This document shows positions 61,675 through 64,000 of a DNA stretch of 64,000 nucleotides, piece by piece. The notes below the pieces were generated by a model, which searched no databases, had not been told where the DNA came from, and saw only the letters and a program-made list of their open reading frames with translations. Position numbers and translations under genes: made by a program. The stretch's first letter is position 1, and each line of letters starts with the position of its first letter. The DNA is from Arcanobacterium_A bovis (GTDB taxonomy: Bacteria; Actinomycetota; Actinomycetes; Actinomycetales; Actinomycetaceae), in NCBI RefSeq assembly GCF_042655305.1, contig NZ_JBHSLR010000003.1. One strand, written 5' to 3'.

Positions 61675-62766
61675 TTAGCTTAAAACAGCCCCGACGTAAG
61701 CAACCATCGCCACCACAAGAGACACCGCCAATCCCAATACCAGCGGCTTCACTCCTACTTTGCGAAGTTCGGCAATTTTCACTCCACACCCAAGACCAAA
61801 CATTGCTGCGGCGAGCAGGAAAGTTTGCACAACCTTAATCGCGGTCAAGCCTTGAGCTGGAACAATGCCAGACGTCGCGATTACTGCTGCGCCGATAAAA
61901 CCGAGCACGAAAAGTGGCACAAGCGGAGGCCGTTTCGTGCGCGTTACAGACGAGTTATTCATACTTACTGTTGGGAGCTTTGTGTCTGCCGAGAACGGTT
62001 CGACTACGTTGCGGGCAGACGACGTTACTGCGGGCTGCACACCCAGTCGCGTTGCGAATAGCGTGACGAGCGTGATCACCGGAGCCAGCATGAGCACCCT
62101 CGCCAACTTGACCACCACCGCCGTCTTCACAATTCCACCACCGGTGATGCCGGCAGCCGCAACTACTTGTGCTACCTCGTGAATCGCGGCGCCTTCCCAG
62201 ACTCCGGCGGTCCGCGCGTCTATCCCTACGCCGAGAACCAGCGCCGGAGCAATGAAAATCATGGCAGTGCCAAATAGAACCACAAGCGCAACGGCAGTGG
62301 CGACGTCACGCTCGTCGGCGTCGATCGATCCGTCCATGCCTGCGACTGCCGCAGCTCCACAAATCGAGAATCCGCAGCCGATCAATAAAGCCAACGTGGG
62401 CGAAACACCCATCATCCGCCCAAGCAGCACAGACGTGACTATACCCAGCGCAACCACGCACACCACTGTTGCGAGCACACCCCAGCCGAGCCTAGCGATG
62501 TCGGTTAAGACCAATTGAAATCCGAGAAGCACAATACCAATTCGTAGCCAGCGCTTTGAGACGACCGCCAGACCTGCTTCCATGCCCGACCGGAGGAGCT
62601 TCACATTGCGGACAATCACTCCAAAAATGATGGCTAAGAGCAAGGCGCTTAACGTAGGAACGATACTGTTGATCGCTACTGCCACGATAGCGGTAGCCGT
62701 GGCAACAGCGAAGCCTGGGACGTATTGACGAAAATGTTCAGTTGCATGCCGAAGTCTGGTAGTCAC
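61675..62766 (-). CDS. YeiH/UPF0324 family putative sulfate exporter-like membrane protein
   Basis: This 363-residue protein has about ten hydrophobic helices and the YeiH family landmarks: LSALLLAIIFGVIVRN, RWLRIGIVLLGFQLVL, LLIGCGFSICGAAAVAGMDG and GVWEGAAIHEVAQVVAAAG. A cytosolic loop rich in Ser/Thr/Asn (VEPFSADTKLPTVSMNNSS) joins the halves. Family members are annotated as putative sulfate exporters on limited evidence. A promoter near 62770-62800 is likely on the minus strand. Confidence 0.88.
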   Translation of the reverse strand: MTTRLRHATEHFRQYVPGFAVATATAIVAVAINSIVPTLSALLLAIIFGVIVRNVKLLRSGMEAGLAVVSKRWLRIGIVLLGFQLVLTDIARLGWGVLATVVCVVALGIVTSVLLGRMMGVSPTLALLIGCGFSICGAAAVAGMDGSIDADERDVATAVALVVLFGTAMIFIAPALVLGVGIDARTAGVWEGAAIHEVAQVVAAAGITGGGIVKTAVVVKLARVLMLAPVITLVTLFATRLGVQPAVTSSARNVVEPFSADTKLPTVSMNNSSVTRTKRPPLVPLFVLGFIGAAVIATSGIVPAQGLTAIKVVQTFLLAAAMFGLGCGVKIAELRKVGVKPLVLGLAVSLVVAMVAYVGAVLS

Positions 62767-62833
62767 TGTGCCAGTATATACGGCGAAAGTGCACCATAAA
62801 CTGAGGCAGATTATTGAAACGTGCTGCTCCTAG

Positions 62834-62873
62834 TTGTCCACAACGGCGCGAAAATACAGGTTTATCCACAGCT
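62834..62873 (+). promoter_or_regulatory. DnaA-box-like motif pair upstream of AbiEi-type gene 2
   Basis: TTGTCCACA (62834-62842) and TTATCCACA (62862-62870, extending to TATCCACAGCT at 62863-62873) are perfect DnaA-box words. TATCCACAGCT begins 59 bp before the ATG at 62922, exactly as in the first AbiEi-type gene. Two boxes alone do not make an origin. Confidence 0.65.
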
Positions 62874-62921
62874 GGAGTTAATGCGAAGCGCACAGTCTGG
62901 ACACTTTGCTGTGATGCTTAT

Positions 62922-63813
62922 ATGCACCTAAGTCCGTACACTCACGGTGTTTTACGACGCGCCGATCTACCAGACATGGGAATTGCTACTGAATCCCAAC
63001 TCAATAAGGCGATCCGAAATGACACCCTAACTCGCATTGGTTATAACTGGTATGCAGTGGACAATGCAGATCCTGCTGTTGTCACAGCTATTCGGCTAGG
63101 AGCGCGCATTGGATGTTTGAGTGCGTGTAAACATTATGGAATATGGGTGGAGCGAGACGCGGGGTTACATTTGGAGGTATCAAAGTCACGACCTCAGCCG
63201 ATTCGTCTCGACAAATTCGTCAAATCTCGGCATGTTTCGGCAGTTTACGGGAAAGTTTACACGCATCGCGTACGGCGTCTTTCTCCATACCCTATATGTA
63301 GTTTCGAGGAGGCGATCGAACATGTTTTGCGATGTCACAATCGAGAAACTTGCTTCATCACCCTTGAATCCGCCATAAATCAAGGGATCATGCTGCTAAG
63401 CGACGCGCGCACTGCATTGACCAACCATGGAACGAAGAAAACGGCACTGAGCAAGTATCTTAGCGCGAGTTCTGAATCGGGAAGCGAATCAAGAGTGCGA
63501 CTGTTTTTCCTGCTGAGGAAAGTGAAAGTTGAGGCGCAGGTGCATATCGAAGGCGTTGGGCGCGTAGATCTTCTTGTGGGGAATTTCGTTGATTGTTGAG
63601 TGTGATAGCGCTGCTCACCACAGCCAATATGATCGTTATCGCAACGACCGTCGCCGCGATCTGGCCGCTCTGGCTCTTGGTTACCACGTCATTCGGCTCA
63701 GTTATGAGCAGATTTGGGATACTTGGGACGAGACGCAAAAAGTGCTCTCGAATACTTTGAAAGCACGCATACATCACCAACTAACCCGAGTACCTGTAGC
63801 CTCACGGCGTTGA
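62922..63813 (+). pseudogene. Second AbiEi-nuclease gene, frameshifted
   Basis: It is a paralog of 45168-46031: an AbiEi-like head (MHLSPYTHGVLRRADLPDMG, LTRIGYNWYAV), then SASSESGSESRVRLFFLLRK and VHIEGVGRVDLLVG. The first frame ends early at 63599 (GNFVDC), but the plus-one frame continues SLIVECDSAAHHSQYDRYRN and LGYHVIRLSYEQIWD to 63813. One extra base near 63586-63592 (aatttcg) explains it. The break falls just before the nuclease-core acidic residues, so the product would lose the C-terminal domain. A sequencing error is possible. Confidence 0.8.
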
Positions 63814-63884
63814 CATTGGAAAGACGGTGCTGTGTGGCGCGGCATGTTCCCGAAAGACAACGAACGAAACGAAAAGCCGGTGCT

Positions 63885-63926
63885 GTTTTCGCAACATCTG
63901 AACATATATCGAGATGTTGCGAAAAC
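63885..63926. repeat. 15-bp perfect hairpin after the AbiEi-type pseudogene
   Basis: GTTTTCGCAACATCT (63885-63899) pairs perfectly with AGATGTTGCGAAAAC (63912-63926) across a 12-nt loop. No T-run follows. A degenerate relative lies at 61580-61620. Confidence 0.75.
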
Positions 63927-64000
63927 GGGCTAAGCGTCAAAACGCGTTGCTAATGATGGCGTGTTGTTAGCGTCCGGTCCAGCTTTTTTGGATGTGTAGG

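Noticed and set aside
62834..62870. Replication origin
   Set aside because: Only two DnaA-box words are present, with no AT-rich unwinding region or dnaA/dnaN genes nearby.

Overview
This window looks like chromosomal DNA of a host-associated actinobacterium. It has moderate G+C by eye (not computed), actinobacterial-type proteins, an LPXTG-like sorted surface protein, a DtxR-type iron box and a secreted ceramidase. An Arcanobacterium/Trueperella-like member of the Actinomycetaceae fits best; that is an inference. No rRNA, tRNA, CRISPR array or complete insertion sequence was seen.

Layout. 1-800: 5' part of a U32 peptidase (-). 909-988: eight tandem 10-bp repeats in front of a two-gene unit, an ORC/AAA-type ATPase and a class V aminotransferase. 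4030-5804: a compact XRE regulator / ImmA-IrrE metalloprotease / PIN nuclease cassette. 5930-7782: an AhpD-like protein and a convergent MFS transporter. 8193-16159: a seven-gene iron-siderophore import block with two binding proteins, three FecCD permeases and two ATPases. The second ATPase is fused to a siderophore-interacting reductase, and a DtxR-type box lies in front. 16181-24422 (-): a complete Kdp potassium locus (small membrane protein, kdpF, A, B, C, D, E). 24542-25798 (-): an Nramp metal importer.

26095-35171: a LacI regulator diverges from a GH38 alpha-mannosidase, a GH5-type beta-mannosidase and a sugar ABC importer. With no export signals on the enzymes, this reads as import and cytoplasmic breakdown of mannose-rich (N-glycan-type) oligosaccharides. 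35343-37574: a secreted M19-like dipeptidase. 38098-44905: three paralogous lipoproteins, a small secreted I36-like protein and a MacAB-like adaptor/ATPase/FtsX permease set. 45168-47040: a rearranged accessory island with an AbiEi-nuclease gene, a GNAT gene between two perfect 199-bp inverted copies, several copies of a 77-bp palindromic element and a GNAT remnant. 47203-49311: secreted neutral ceramidase. 49456-49521: a 20-bp inverted repeat enclosing a near-consensus parS site. 50520-60650 (-): a giant 3376-residue wall-anchored protein. The end holds a thioesterase, a YeiH-type transporter and a frameshifted second AbiEi-nuclease gene.

The most notable signals are the XRE/protease/PIN cassette, the 77-bp element and the inverted duplication it sits in, the parS-like site within a hairpin, the lipoprotein cluster with gene conversion, and a motif shared at exactly the same distance from the start of both AbiEi-type genes.
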